From an uncultured Candidatus Melainabacteria bacterium (GTDB taxonomy: Bacteria > Cyanobacteriota > Vampirovibrionia > Gastranaerophilales > Gastranaerophilaceae), in NCBI GenBank assembly GCA_934726055.1, contig CAKVCZ010000001.1, forward strand, positions 124,001 through 188,000: 64,000 nucleotides of DNA. The letters run 5' to 3'. Shown here one piece after another: positions 25,843 through 34,942 of this stretch. Below the pieces are notes generated by a model. It saw nothing but the letters and a program-made list of their open reading frames with translations. It ran no database searches and had not been told where the DNA came from. The position numbers and the translations under genes are program-made. Numbering within the stretch: the first letter of the stretch is position 1; every line of letters begins with the position of its first letter.

Positions 25843-26833
25843 GGAAATTTTAATTTACGCACAAACAAATAGAGAACATAAAATATTAAATGTTGTTTTA
25901 GAGCTTTCTTGTGCTGCACAGGAATTATCTAAAAAGATTGATAATTGCATAATAGCCGCACTTCTAGTAACCAATGGAACAAATCTTGAACAGAATAAAA
26001 ATATTTTAAAACAAAACGGATTTGATAAAGTCTATATTGCTCAAAATATTGAGTTCAAAAACTATAATACAAAATATTATTCCAATATTGCAATTAATCT
26101 CATTAATGAAATAAATCCTGAAATTGTTTTAATTGGAGCAACTACACAAGGTCGAGAGTTAGCACCTGTTATATCTTCTCGCCTAAACACAGGACTAACA
26201 GCAGACTGCACAGGTTTAGATATAAATGATGAAGGAAAACTCGTTGCCACACGTCCGACATTTGGCGGAAATTTAATGGCAAATATTTTGTGCAAAAACT
26301 ACCCGCAAATGGCAACTGTCAGACCAAAAGTTTTAAAAATTTCAGATTGTCCTTTAGAAAAAAATACAGAATTTATCACAATTAATTCTGACGTAAGCAA
26401 TATTGAAAAAGATGTTGAAATAGTTGATTTTATACCAAATATTCAACTGACAGATACAAGAATTGACGAAGCTGAAATTATTGTCGCCGGCGGAAAAGGC
26501 ATGAAAACAAAAGAAGGATTTAAATTGCTTGAAGAACTTGCAAATGTACTTGGCGGTTCTGTTGGTGCCAGTAGAGGTGCTGTTGATTTAAAACTTGCAG
26601 ACAGTTCTATTCAAGTTGGACAAACAGGAAAAACCGTCATGCCAAAAACCTACATTGCTTGCGGAATATCAGGAGCAATCCAACATACTGTCGGAATGAG
26701 CGGTGCTAAAAAAATTATTGCAATTAACAAAGACAAAAACGCTCCTATATTCAAAATTGCAGATGTGGGAATCGTTGGAGATGTATTTGAAATTTTGCCA
26801 AAATTAATTGAAAGTTTAAAAGAAAGAAGATAA
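25835..26833 (+). CDS. etfA: Electron transfer flavoprotein, alpha subunit
   Basis: This 332-residue EtfA has an N-terminal domain with VLIGATTQGRELAPVISSRL and GLTADCTGLDI, and the C-terminal FAD-binding domain: AGGKGMKTKEGFKLLEELA, VGASRGAVD, VGQTGKTVMPKTYIACGISGA and QHTVGMSGAKKIIAINKD. No extra N-terminal ferredoxin domain is present. It is translationally coupled to etfB. No acyl-CoA dehydrogenase gene is adjacent, so the electron partner is elsewhere, or is the NfnA-like protein encoded upstream. purA follows after 4 bp. Confidence 0.95.
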   Translation: MTREILIYAQTNREHKILNVVLELSCAAQELSKKIDNCIIAALLVTNGTNLEQNKNILKQNGFDKVYIAQNIEFKNYNTKYYSNIAINLINEINPEIVLIGATTQGRELAPVISSRLNTGLTADCTGLDINDEGKLVATRPTFGGNLMANILCKNYPQMATVRPKVLKISDCPLEKNTEFITINSDVSNIEKDVEIVDFIPNIQLTDTRIDEAEIIVAGGKGMKTKEGFKLLEELANVLGGSVGASRGAVDLKLADSSIQVGQTGKTVMPKTYIACGISGAIQHTVGMSGAKKIIAINKDKNAPIFKIADVGIVGDVFEILPKLIESLKERR

Positions 26834-26837
26834 ACAA

Positions 26838-28121
26838 ATGAAAAATACAGTTGTCATTGGAGCACAATGGGGTGATGAAGGAAAGGCAAAAATTACAGAT
26901 TTGTTAGCCGAAAAAGCAGATATGATTATTCGCTATCAAGGTGGCTGTAATGCCGGACACACAGTTGTTTATAATGGAGAAACCTACAAACTTCACATTG
27001 TACCATCAGGAATTTTATATGATAATAAAATTTGTTTTATCGCAAATGGCACAGTCATTTTACCTGAAGTATTTGAACAGGAAACAAAAGAATTAAAAGA
27101 AAGAGGAGTTGATTTATCTAAACTAAAAGTCAGTCCGCTTGCAACAATTACAATGCCTTATCATACAGAAGTTGACGGATGGGCAGAAGACACCGTTAAA
27201 AAAGGTAAAATAGGTTCTACACGAAAAGGAATAGGCCCTACATATACAGATAAAATTGCAAGATGTGCACTAAAAGTAGGTGATTTATTTAATGAAGAAA
27301 CTCTTTTGGAAAAAATTGACATTATTTTACCTTTGAAAAATAAAATTTTAAAACAAGTTTACGGACTAAAAGAATATTCCAAAGACGAAATTTTAGAGCT
27401 TTGCAAAAAATATAAAGCAATATTTGAACCATACATTTGCGAAAATTGGCAGGATTTACTTCGAGAAAACAAAAAAAAGAATATTTTATTTGAAGGTGCA
27501 CAAGGTGTAATGCTTGATGTGGATTTTGGAACATATCCGTTTGTAACAAGCTCTAACCCAATCAGCGGCGGAGCATGCACAGGCAGTGGATATGGCCCTG
27601 CAATGATTGATGAAGTGATTGGTGTTTCAAAAGCCTATGTAACAAGAGTTGGGGAAGGTCCGTTTGTAACAGAATTAAATAATGAAATAGGCGACAAAAT
27701 AAGAGAAATCGGACATGAATTCGGAACAACAACAGGTCGTCCCAGACGCTGCGGTTGGTTTGATGCTGTTATTGCCAAATATTCTGTTCTTGTTGGCGGA
27801 CTCACATCAATGGCATTAACTAAAATTGATGTTTTTGACGATTTTGATGAAATAAAAATCTGTACCGCATACAAAGATACAAAAAACGGTAAAATTTATA
27901 ACAACTATCCGACAGATGTATTTATTCACGATAGATTGGAACCAATTTATGAAACACACAAAGGTTGGAAACAATCTTTATCGGATGTAAAAAAATATCA
28001 AGATTTACCAAAAGAAGCAAAGGATTATTTAAAACGACTTGAAGAAATATTTGAAATTCCTATTTCTATAATCAGTGTTGGACCTGATAGAGAACAAACT
28101 ATTCTTCTAAAAGAGTTTTAA
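26838..28121 (+). CDS. purA: Adenylosuccinate synthetase
   Basis: This 427-residue enzyme of AMP synthesis joins IMP and aspartate using GTP. Family signatures are clear: VIGAQWGDEGKAKITDLL, YQGGCNAGHTV with the catalytic His, KGKIGSTRKGIGPTYTDK, GAQGVMLDVDFGTYPFVTSSN, and the C-terminal GTTTGRPRRCGWFD. The phosphate-binding loop reads GDEGKAK where most enzymes have GDEGKGK. Length is normal. The ATG lies four bases after etfA with an AAGAAGA site, so it may be co-transcribed with etfBA. It converges on the DHH phosphoesterase gene with no space between. Confidence 0.96.
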   Translation: MKNTVVIGAQWGDEGKAKITDLLAEKADMIIRYQGGCNAGHTVVYNGETYKLHIVPSGILYDNKICFIANGTVILPEVFEQETKELKERGVDLSKLKVSPLATITMPYHTEVDGWAEDTVKKGKIGSTRKGIGPTYTDKIARCALKVGDLFNEETLLEKIDIILPLKNKILKQVYGLKEYSKDEILELCKKYKAIFEPYICENWQDLLRENKKKNILFEGAQGVMLDVDFGTYPFVTSSNPISGGACTGSGYGPAMIDEVIGVSKAYVTRVGEGPFVTELNNEIGDKIREIGHEFGTTTGRPRRCGWFDAVIAKYSVLVGGLTSMALTKIDVFDDFDEIKICTAYKDTKNGKIYNNYPTDVFIHDRLEPIYETHKGWKQSLSDVKKYQDLPKEAKDYLKRLEEIFEIPISIISVGPDREQTILLKEF

Positions 28122-29330
28122 TTATTTTCCTAAAACTTCATCAGCAGAACGAACAAATAATTTTACCCATTTGTGGCAAGTATCTTTATCATTTGAAATA
28201 ATAGTTCCGCCACTTCTGTCATCATGACCGCCAGCTGTTAATTCAGGATATGTAGTGTTTTTAATGTTTTCAATAATTTGTTTTGCATAATCTTTACGAG
28301 TTAAAATACTCATCTTGTAAGTATCTTTATTGTTTGTTGGGAAGAATACTGCAACTGCTTCAACATCATCATTTGCAGTTAACATTTTCTTTCTGAATTC
28401 ACCTAAAACAGCAGTTGTTCTAACGGTATCTTTACCTAATTTTGTCCATTCTTCATCGTCTGTTTTTATTTCAACGTATGCCATTTTACCATTTTTTGAA
28501 TATTTTGTTTTTTCAGGTAAGCTATCACGGAATGCAATATCTTCCGGAGTTAATTCAGCTTTTTTAGCAAAGTGGTTAAACACTTCTTTTAATTCTTTTT
28601 CATCAATATTTGATAAAACTTTTTCATAAATTTCTTTTGTATAACCATTATCTTTTAGTTTTTCGGAAACAAAGATTTGATTATCTTTAATTTTGATATG
28701 ACCATCTTTTCCGTTGTCATCCATCATGCCTGCCAACAAAGAACCTGCTTCTTCATTAGTCATCTTATGACCGATTTCATCGAAGAATCTTGTTATAATT
28801 GCACTATTTGATTTTGCACTTGAATCTATATAAAAATCTTTTGGCTTAAATTGCGGTTGAGCACCTTTACTTGAATAAGATTCGTCTAATTGATTGTAAT
28901 TTTGAGAAATTTTGTCAGGATTGTTATGATGATCAAAACCTACAAGATTGCGACCGTATTCATTTATATATTTCAAAACATTTGGTACTGCTCTGCTTTG
29001 AGCACTAAAATCTACGCATAAACCGATATCTGCTTTTTTAGTGTTGTCATTAACTTCGCTTGTTTGCATTATATTATATTTTTGAGTATCATATTTATAG
29101 CACTCTTTTCCGTTTGAAACAATTATTCTTGGTTTTACACCATTTGCAGAAAGATAAGAATACATTGCTTTTGCACTGTTAAAAGAATCTTCATCACTTG
29201 ATGTATGACAAAAGATATCAGCAGTTTTAGCAGACAAAAGTTTTTGGTTAATATGGTCTGCACAATTTTTTTGCATTGGGTTCGCAGTAAACGACGGACG
29301 AACAAATGTTCCAAAATTACGAATAATCAT
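28122..29330 (-). CDS. DHH/DHHA1 family phosphoesterase
   Basis: The 402-residue protein shows the DHH-family metal motifs: FCHTSSDEDSFNSAKAM (motif I), GLCVDFSA (motif II), VGFDHHNNPD (the DHH motif) and MMDDNGKDGHIKI. The C-terminal DHHA1-like part contains AGGHDDRSGGTI. Members include RecJ, NrnA and cyclic-di-AMP phosphodiesterases, all acting on phosphodiester substrates with Mn2+. The length and two-domain plan suit an NrnA-type oligoribonuclease or nucleotide phosphatase, but the insertions are lineage-specific. The N-terminus (FVRPSFTANPMQ) has no counterpart I recognise. A GGAAGA ribosome site supports the ATG. Confidence 0.78.
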   Translation of the reverse strand: MIIRNFGTFVRPSFTANPMQKNCADHINQKLLSAKTADIFCHTSSDEDSFNSAKAMYSYLSANGVKPRIIVSNGKECYKYDTQKYNIMQTSEVNDNTKKADIGLCVDFSAQSRAVPNVLKYINEYGRNLVGFDHHNNPDKISQNYNQLDESYSSKGAQPQFKPKDFYIDSSAKSNSAIITRFFDEIGHKMTNEEAGSLLAGMMDDNGKDGHIKIKDNQIFVSEKLKDNGYTKEIYEKVLSNIDEKELKEVFNHFAKKAELTPEDIAFRDSLPEKTKYSKNGKMAYVEIKTDDEEWTKLGKDTVRTTAVLGEFRKKMLTANDDVEAVAVFFPTNNKDTYKMSILTRKDYAKQIIENIKNTTYPELTAGGHDDRSGGTIISNDKDTCHKWVKLFVRSADEVLGK

Positions 29331-29385
29331 TAATATTTTTTCTTCCTAACACTAAACACTACATGTATATAAAGTTTTTTTCGAT

Positions 29386-29408
29386 AAAAAAATTGCTAAT
29401 TCAGCAAT
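29386..29408 (-). terminator. Rho-independent terminator of era
   Basis: Stem ATTGCT/AGCAAT (29392-29397 and 29403-29408), five-base loop, followed on the minus strand by a run of seven Ts. It lies directly after the era stop at 29412. Confidence 0.75.
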
Positions 29409-29411
29409 AAT

Positions 29412-30308
29412 CTATTGTTCGTCGGAATTATATCCAAACGATTTTAAAGTTTTATCTTTTTTCCGCCAGTCTTTTTCTACCTTTACTGTCAAATCAAGAT
29501 AAACCTTTTTTTCTACAATTTCTTCCAATTCAAGACGAGCCTGCGTTCCGATTGTTTTTAGCAACGAACCGTTTTTGCCAATCAAAATGCCTTTTTGACT
29601 TTTGTGTTCGCAAAAAATTGTTGCATATATTTTATCAATATTTTCTTCCTCGTTATAATTATCTATTACAACTGCAATAGAATGTGGGATTTCATCTTGA
29701 GTATTTAAAAGAATTTTTTCTCTTATAATCTCTGATGCCACATCACGCATGGTTTCTTCTGTTAAAACATCTTCAGGATACAATAAATCACCTTCAGGTA
29801 ATTTTTTATATATATTATCCAACAATGTATCTATGTTTCTTCCGGTTTTAGCCGAAATTTTGACAATCGGAAAATTCTTTTCAAAAAGAGTTTTGTAACT
29901 TAGCAAATTTTGTTCAACTTTTTCTAACTTTTTAACTTTATCCAATTTATTCAACACAATCAAAATCGGAGTTTCGGTTTTTGACAAAATATTTTGCACA
30001 ATCCATTTATCACCTTTTCCGGCAGGATCAGAAGCATCAACCAAAAATAATATCAAATCACTGTCTGGAACAGCAACTTTTGCCTCATCCAACAAAAATT
30101 CACCTAATTTATTCAAAGGTTTATGAACCCCAGGAGTATCAACAAAAACTATTTGACCTCTATCTTCAGTTAATATACCTTTAATTCTTTTTCGTGTTGT
30201 TTGGGCTTTATCTGTTGCTATTACAATCTTTTGTCCCAAAATTTGGTTTAAAAGAGTCGATTTACCAACATTTGGTCGTCCTATAATTGTTACAAATCCG
30301 CTTTTCAT
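29412..30308 (-). CDS. era: GTPase Era
   Basis: I start this gene at ATG 30308 (298 residues), because Era proteins begin with KSGFVTIIGRPNVGKST; an upstream in-frame extension of 38 codons is hydrophobic noise. G1 is GRPNVGKST, G3 is DTPGVHKP and G4 is NKLD. The C-terminal KH domain contains GQ-like GKNGSLLKTIGTQARLELEE and VYLDLTVKVEKDWRK. Era binds the 3' end of 16S rRNA and assists 30S assembly. The start has no ribosome binding site; an extended -10 (TGGTATTCT) ends 6 bp before the ATG. It is divergent from the AMIN-like gene with a 99-bp gap. Confidence 0.96.
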   Translation of the reverse strand: MKSGFVTIIGRPNVGKSTLLNQILGQKIVIATDKAQTTRKRIKGILTEDRGQIVFVDTPGVHKPLNKLGEFLLDEAKVAVPDSDLILFLVDASDPAGKGDKWIVQNILSKTETPILIVLNKLDKVKKLEKVEQNLLSYKTLFEKNFPIVKISAKTGRNIDTLLDNIYKKLPEGDLLYPEDVLTEETMRDVASEIIREKILLNTQDEIPHSIAVVIDNYNEEENIDKIYATIFCEHKSQKGILIGKNGSLLKTIGTQARLELEEIVEKKVYLDLTVKVEKDWRKKDKTLKSFGYNSDEQ

Positions 30309-30314
30309 AAATTC

Positions 30315-30323
30315 AGAATACCA
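30315..30323 (-). promoter_or_regulatory. Extended -10 element of era
   Basis: On the minus strand, TGGTATTCT (hexamer 30315-30320) followed by six bases and the era ATG. No Shine-Dalgarno sequence intervenes, so the transcript would be leaderless. Confidence 0.4.
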
Positions 30324-30407
30324 CAAATATACCTTAAATGTAGTATTTTTAATAAAAATGATATTAATTTTAATATTATAATGATAATATATAATTAGGA
30401 GATAACT

Positions 30408-32384
30408 GTGCACAGACATCATTTTAAATACAGTTTAATAGCATTAATGTTTCTTTTTATATCACCTGCAATTGCAGCAAGTGATTTAAATAACAATGAA
30501 CTGTTAAAAATGGATGTAAGTCAAACCTCTGAAAACTCGGTTAAAGTTAATATCTATACGGATAAACCGTATAATGAACAAATTATTGTTAACAAAAAAC
30601 CGGATAACAAATATGTTATCTTACTTCCCGAAACAACTAATGCTATGGTTGCTCAGCCGGATATAAGTGAAGCTTCAAGCATTAAAAATATTGACGTTAA
30701 AACTCAACAATATTCTTCACTTCCGGGAAAAGGATATACAAAAATAACAATAGATAGCAAAAAGCCTATTGAAGTTATTCCTCAAGCACATGTTACACAC
30801 CAAATGCCTAAATCAAATTTAACAACAACAGCAAAAAAATCTTCTTTGACAGAACAAGTACAAACGGCATTACCGCAAAGAGTCTTAAATCAACGCAGAC
30901 CTGCAACCTTTGACGATTTTTCTTCTTCATCTGAAAGACAAACTCCTACTCAACAAAGTTCAAATTCAAGATTTTCAATTCAAAGAAATCAAGCTGATTC
31001 AGGCTATAATAATTATTCGCAAAGTAGAATTGCACAAAATACTCAACCTGAATCTCAACCTTCAAGAAATATTTTAAACTCGTTTACACAACAAACTGCG
31101 GCGACAGAAACAACTAATAACTCCGCCCTAACACAAAATGAACAAGTTGCTCTTGAAGATAATAATAAAGCAATTGATGATGAAGTAACAACACAATCCA
31201 AAACTGATGATGATGAACTTTCAGAAGCAGATTTAGCCTTTTTCAAAAAAATTGTAAAAATTAAACAAAAAATAATAAACAAAATTAAACAAATTCTATC
31301 CATTAGAATCTCTTTTGTTTCGTTTATGACAGTATTACAGTTTATATTATTAATTGTTTTAGTTAAAATAATAAAAGATTTAGTTCAAAAGATTCAAGAA
31401 ACAACAGAACAACAGCCTGTAACTCGCAGATTAATTCACGATAACAATGAAACTTTTGAGCAATCATATCCGTCATATTCTAATATGGATGTCTATAATA
31501 GTGCCAGAAGCAATTTTGAGGAAGATAACAAGGAAGGATTCAACGTTCAATCACTATCTCAATCTATGGGATACAGACAAAATCGTCCATCAAATCGCTA
31601 CGGCACAAGACAAAATAACATATCTTTACAAGGGGGATACTCAAATTCAAATGATTTTTATAGACCATTGAATGAGATTAATGAGGAAGAAAGAATGTCA
31701 ATTTTTGATGAAAATGCAAAAGATATAGAAAAAACTATTTTTAAAAATCCATTAACACAAATAAGTAAACAAGCTGAAGAACAGTTGTTTGATGAAGTTG
31801 AAATCGCAGAAGAAAATTCACCGTTTCCAACTGAAAACCCTTATGAAATAAATGAAAAAGAAGAATTTTTCAATTACAATTATAATTCTCAAAATGACGA
31901 TGAAAACTTCTTTATTTTTGAAGATAATGATGAAAATTCACAAGAAGAATATGATGATGATTTTGAAAATGAAGAAGAATACCAAGATGAAGAATATGAG
32001 TATTCTGATGATGATACAGATGTAGAATACGAAGAAGATTATGAAGAAGAACCATCTGAAACAGAATCTCAACCGATTGTAGAACAAAAACCAAAAGAAC
32101 CAATAAATCCATTTGAACATTTGACAGTAAAATCTAAATATGTAATTGATTCAAACAGAGGTTTTGCACAGGTTAATGTTGACGGAATTAACGCTCTTAT
32201 CGGTTATGTAGGTTCAAAAATCAGCGTAATCAGAAAGTTTAATGAAGAAGTTAAAACAAACATGCAAGTTCGACTAAATGAACAACCTGATCCTGAAACA
32301 ATGATATATATTATAAAAGTTGGAAGCTATAAAACACTTGTTGAAGTGAAACAAAACAGCATAAGACAACTTTTGGATTTGTAG
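30408..32384 (+). CDS. Membrane protein with AMIN-like N-terminus and acidic region
   Basis: This 658-residue protein starts at GTG 30408 with a textbook AGGAGAT site. It has a signal peptide (YSLIALMFLFISPAIAA), then a beta-rich domain of about 100 residues resembling AMIN (NSVKVNIYTDKPY, YVILLPETTN, YTKITIDSKKPIEVIP). A Gln/Ser/Thr-rich linker follows, then one clear transmembrane helix at about 300-325 (FVSFMTVLQFILLIVLVKII) and a very acidic stretch at about 490-560. A conserved-looking C-terminal domain of about 75 residues ends the protein (YVIDSNRGFAQVNVDGINALIG ... GSYKTLVEVKQ; abbreviated). It is probably an inner-membrane protein linking envelope and cytoplasm. The function is unknown. 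The gene overlaps nothing and is followed after 4 bp by the lipoprotein gene. Confidence 0.7.
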   Translation: MHRHHFKYSLIALMFLFISPAIAASDLNNNELLKMDVSQTSENSVKVNIYTDKPYNEQIIVNKKPDNKYVILLPETTNAMVAQPDISEASSIKNIDVKTQQYSSLPGKGYTKITIDSKKPIEVIPQAHVTHQMPKSNLTTTAKKSSLTEQVQTALPQRVLNQRRPATFDDFSSSSERQTPTQQSSNSRFSIQRNQADSGYNNYSQSRIAQNTQPESQPSRNILNSFTQQTAATETTNNSALTQNEQVALEDNNKAIDDEVTTQSKTDDDELSEADLAFFKKIVKIKQKIINKIKQILSIRISFVSFMTVLQFILLIVLVKIIKDLVQKIQETTEQQPVTRRLIHDNNETFEQSYPSYSNMDVYNSARSNFEEDNKEGFNVQSLSQSMGYRQNRPSNRYGTRQNNISLQGGYSNSNDFYRPLNEINEEERMSIFDENAKDIEKTIFKNPLTQISKQAEEQLFDEVEIAEENSPFPTENPYEINEKEEFFNYNYNSQNDDENFFIFEDNDENSQEEYDDDFENEEEYQDEEYEYSDDDTDVEYEEDYEEEPSETESQPIVEQKPKEPINPFEHLTVKSKYVIDSNRGFAQVNVDGINALIGYVGSKISVIRKFNEEVKTNMQVRLNEQPDPETMIYIIKVGSYKTLVEVKQNSIRQLLDL

Positions 32385-32388
32385 GACA

Positions 32389-33528
32389 ATGAAAAAATTA
32401 CTTGTTTCTTTTTTACTACTCTTAATTTTTTGTACAGGTTGTAAAAAACAAGAACAATATACAACACTTCAATTCGCAAGTTGGGGTTCTAAATCTGAAA
32501 TTGATATTCTGAACCCTATTTTAAAAGAGTTTGAAAAAGAAAACAAAAACGTAAAAATTGAATTTTTGCATATCCCGCAAAACTATTTTCAAAAAATTCA
32601 TCTTCTTTTTGCTTCAAATATGGCACCGGATGTAATTTTTATGAATAATTTGTATCTGCCAATATACGCTGACTTTCTGGAAGATTTAACTCCTTACGTT
32701 AACAAATCTGCATTTTTTGACAAAACACTTCAAGCTCTAACTTATGATAATAAAATATTAGCTATTCCAAGAGATGCCTCAAATATGGTTATCTATTATA
32801 ATAAAGACCTGTTTGATAAATACAATATTCCATATCCTTCAAAAAATTGGACTCAACAAGACTTACTGGAAATTGGCAAAAAATTTAAACAACATCAAAT
32901 TTTTGCAATAAGTTTTGAAGATAATCCTATATTTTATTTACCGTACCTTATGAGTAACGGAGGAGGAATATTATCTGATGATTTAAAAACACTTATTATT
33001 AATGAAAAATCTTCACAAGACAGTTTAAGATTCTATGCCGATTTAAGAAATAAATACAATATAGCACCCAAGAAAGCACAAAGTGCAAGTGCAACCATGG
33101 CACAAATGTTTTTACAACAAAAACTCGCAATGCATCTTTCAGGCAGATGGCTTGTTCCAAAATATAGAGAAAGTGCAACATTTTCTTGGGATGTAATAAA
33201 CTTCCCAAATGGAACAAATGGCAGTATTGTTCCTATGGATGCCTCAGGATGGAGTGTTTACAAAAACTCAAAAAACAAAGATTTGGCAATTAAATTTGTA
33301 AAATACTTATCTTCAGAAAAAAATATAAAACTTATGACACAAAGCGGATTGATTACTCCCGCTAGAATTGATGTTGCAAATTCAAAAGAATTTTTATCAG
33401 ACAAACCAAAATCTTCATACGTTTTTGTTGAAGCAATTAAAACATCAAAACCAACTCCGGTTTCAAAAAACTATAACGAAATAATTGATAAAATTAATAC
33501 ACAGAATGAAAAACTATTCAACAAATAA
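32389..33528 (+). CDS. ABC sugar transporter substrate-binding lipoprotein (family 1)
   Basis: This 379-residue protein has a lipoprotein signal ending in the lipobox FCTGC, so it is anchored by the Cys. The mature part reads like a solute-binding protein of the MalE/UgpB family: LQFASWGSKSEIDILNPILKEFEKENKNVKIEFL (abbreviated), APDVIFMNNLYLPIYA, DLTPYV, AIPRDASNMVIYYNKDLFDKY, and the C-terminal MDASGWSVYKNSKNKDLAIKFVKYL. Such proteins bind sugars or glycerol-3-phosphate. No permease or ATPase gene is adjacent, so the transporter is elsewhere. An AGGA site precedes the ATG four bases after the AMIN-like gene. Confidence 0.9.
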   Translation: MKKLLVSFLLLLIFCTGCKKQEQYTTLQFASWGSKSEIDILNPILKEFEKENKNVKIEFLHIPQNYFQKIHLLFASNMAPDVIFMNNLYLPIYADFLEDLTPYVNKSAFFDKTLQALTYDNKILAIPRDASNMVIYYNKDLFDKYNIPYPSKNWTQQDLLEIGKKFKQHQIFAISFEDNPIFYLPYLMSNGGGILSDDLKTLIINEKSSQDSLRFYADLRNKYNIAPKKAQSASATMAQMFLQQKLAMHLSGRWLVPKYRESATFSWDVINFPNGTNGSIVPMDASGWSVYKNSKNKDLAIKFVKYLSSEKNIKLMTQSGLITPARIDVANSKEFLSDKPKSSYVFVEAIKTSKPTPVSKNYNEIIDKINTQNEKLFNK

Positions 33529-34785
33529 CTAAGCTACAAAATTTAATTTTTTGTTTCGGTTTCTGTTTTTATTTTCATTAGCATTCGCTACTTTTTTCTG
33601 TTTTTTTGCAGCTTTATTATCTATTTTACTTTCTTCTCTTAAGATTCTTTCCATTTCCGTCTTAATTTCAGCTTTGGATAACTTTAATCTGGAAACATTT
33701 AAGTCAATTAGACCTTTTGATTCTTTCTTCAATGTCTGAGCAACAAGTATCGGATACACACGACAATTTTGCATTGCTTGCTTGTTATTTATTTTATCAA
33801 TAACTGCATCAATGTATTTTTGCATATTTTTAGGAATTTCAGGATGTTCCTCTATCCATTGATCCAATGGCATGTTTTTACGCATTGAGTTCAATTCACA
33901 ACACGCATATATGTAATTTGAATATTTATTCGTTCCTCCTTGAGAACCATCTTGCGGATGACGAGGAACAATGTGCTCTAATGAACCGACAGAAGGTCTT
34001 AACAATGCCATACCAATTTGATATGGAGTCATATCATTACTATTTTTAGGATTTTTCTGTGAGTATTTAACAACAAATGCACTTAGATTTCCGTTACCTT
34101 TTGGAATTTCTTCCGCCATTTCTTTTAAAACTTTTACATCGTTCTTGTTTTTAAAATCAGCTGTAACCTTATCCAATTTTTCAATAAATTTTCTACGTCT
34201 AAAAATATAATTTTCATCCTGATCATTAATAATTTTTATTGTTGATGCAATATGATTATTTAATTTTTTATTCTCTTCAGCAGATAAGCGTTTTTTACCA
34301 TACTTACCCATTTCAGATAAAACTTCATATTCTTTTTCTTTTATCTTTTTCAAATATTGAGGGCGAACACCATCAAGTAATTGTCGCAAATTCTTTTGCG
34401 GATTTTTTTTACTCAAACCCTTCAATAAACAATATGCCTCTTTTTCAACAGGATGCATTCTGTCTTTAAACGGTTCCAACAATGGAATAACATCTTTGCT
34501 TGGTGCATTTAATTTTGCCTTTGTGAGCGGTGTTAATTCTTTTCCATTTATAATTCTTATTCCGGAATATGGGCATGGAACATCGCCCAATTCTCTTATT
34601 GTTCTTCCAACAATAGAATCATCGACGGAAGTAAATGACAAATTCAATACTGACGGATTATGAACAAAAACATCACAAGATGGAGTTCTATCCACCATTT
34701 TTATTGGATTTGTCTGATTTTGTACCTTACTACTAAATTGCGGTACATTTATATTATTAAAATAAACACCTAAAGGACCTATCAT
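33529..34785 (-). CDS. Unknown protein with an HNH-like segment
   Basis: This 418-residue protein has no signal peptide. Around residues 265-310 it reads SLEHIVPRHPQDGSQGGTN, YSNYIYACCELNSMRKNMPLDQW: a His-x-x-P, a Gly-Gly-x-Asn and a Cys-x-x-Asn-x-x-Arg arrangement similar to the beta-beta-alpha metal finger of HNH nucleases. The paired zinc Cys of classical HNH enzymes are absent. An isolated PCPYSGIRI lies near residue 75. The C-terminus is very basic with Asn/Lys-rich repeats (ENKNRNRNKK). The convergent lipoprotein gene ends at the preceding base. Nuclease function is only suggested. The start codon has no convincing ribosome binding site. Confidence 0.55.
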   Translation of the reverse strand: MIGPLGVYFNNINVPQFSSKVQNQTNPIKMVDRTPSCDVFVHNPSVLNLSFTSVDDSIVGRTIRELGDVPCPYSGIRIINGKELTPLTKAKLNAPSKDVIPLLEPFKDRMHPVEKEAYCLLKGLSKKNPQKNLRQLLDGVRPQYLKKIKEKEYEVLSEMGKYGKKRLSAEENKKLNNHIASTIKIINDQDENYIFRRRKFIEKLDKVTADFKNKNDVKVLKEMAEEIPKGNGNLSAFVVKYSQKNPKNSNDMTPYQIGMALLRPSVGSLEHIVPRHPQDGSQGGTNKYSNYIYACCELNSMRKNMPLDQWIEEHPEIPKNMQKYIDAVIDKINNKQAMQNCRVYPILVAQTLKKESKGLIDLNVSRLKLSKAEIKTEMERILREESKIDNKAAKKQKKVANANENKNRNRNKKLNFVA

Positions 34786-34885
34786 ATTTATATCATGTTT
34801 GTGAATATACTTTTTTGCTATTATTTAAAAATTATTTAATATAAATTTACATTTTATTTTTATTATTTTTCTTCACTTTAATTTT

Positions 34886-34920
34886 AAAAAAAGAGCCGAT
34901 TTATAAAAAATCGGCTCTTT
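34886..34920 (-). terminator. Rho-independent terminator of rplJL
   Basis: Strong stem AAAGAGCCGATTT/AAATCGGCTCTTT (34890-34902 and 34908-34920), short A-rich loop, followed on the minus strand by a T-run. It is 22 bp after the rplL stop. Confidence 0.9.
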
Positions 34921-34942
34921 ATCAAAAATTATTAAAAAATAA

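Noticed and set aside
30309..30422. 38-codon N-terminal extension of Era
   Set aside because: Homologues start at KSGFVTIIGRPNVGK; the extension would cover the divergent promoter region and has no ribosome site.
31912..32120. Minus-strand frames opposite the acidic region of the AMIN-like gene
   Set aside because: GAA/GAT-rich coding DNA gives open TTC/ATC frames on the other strand; artefact of composition.
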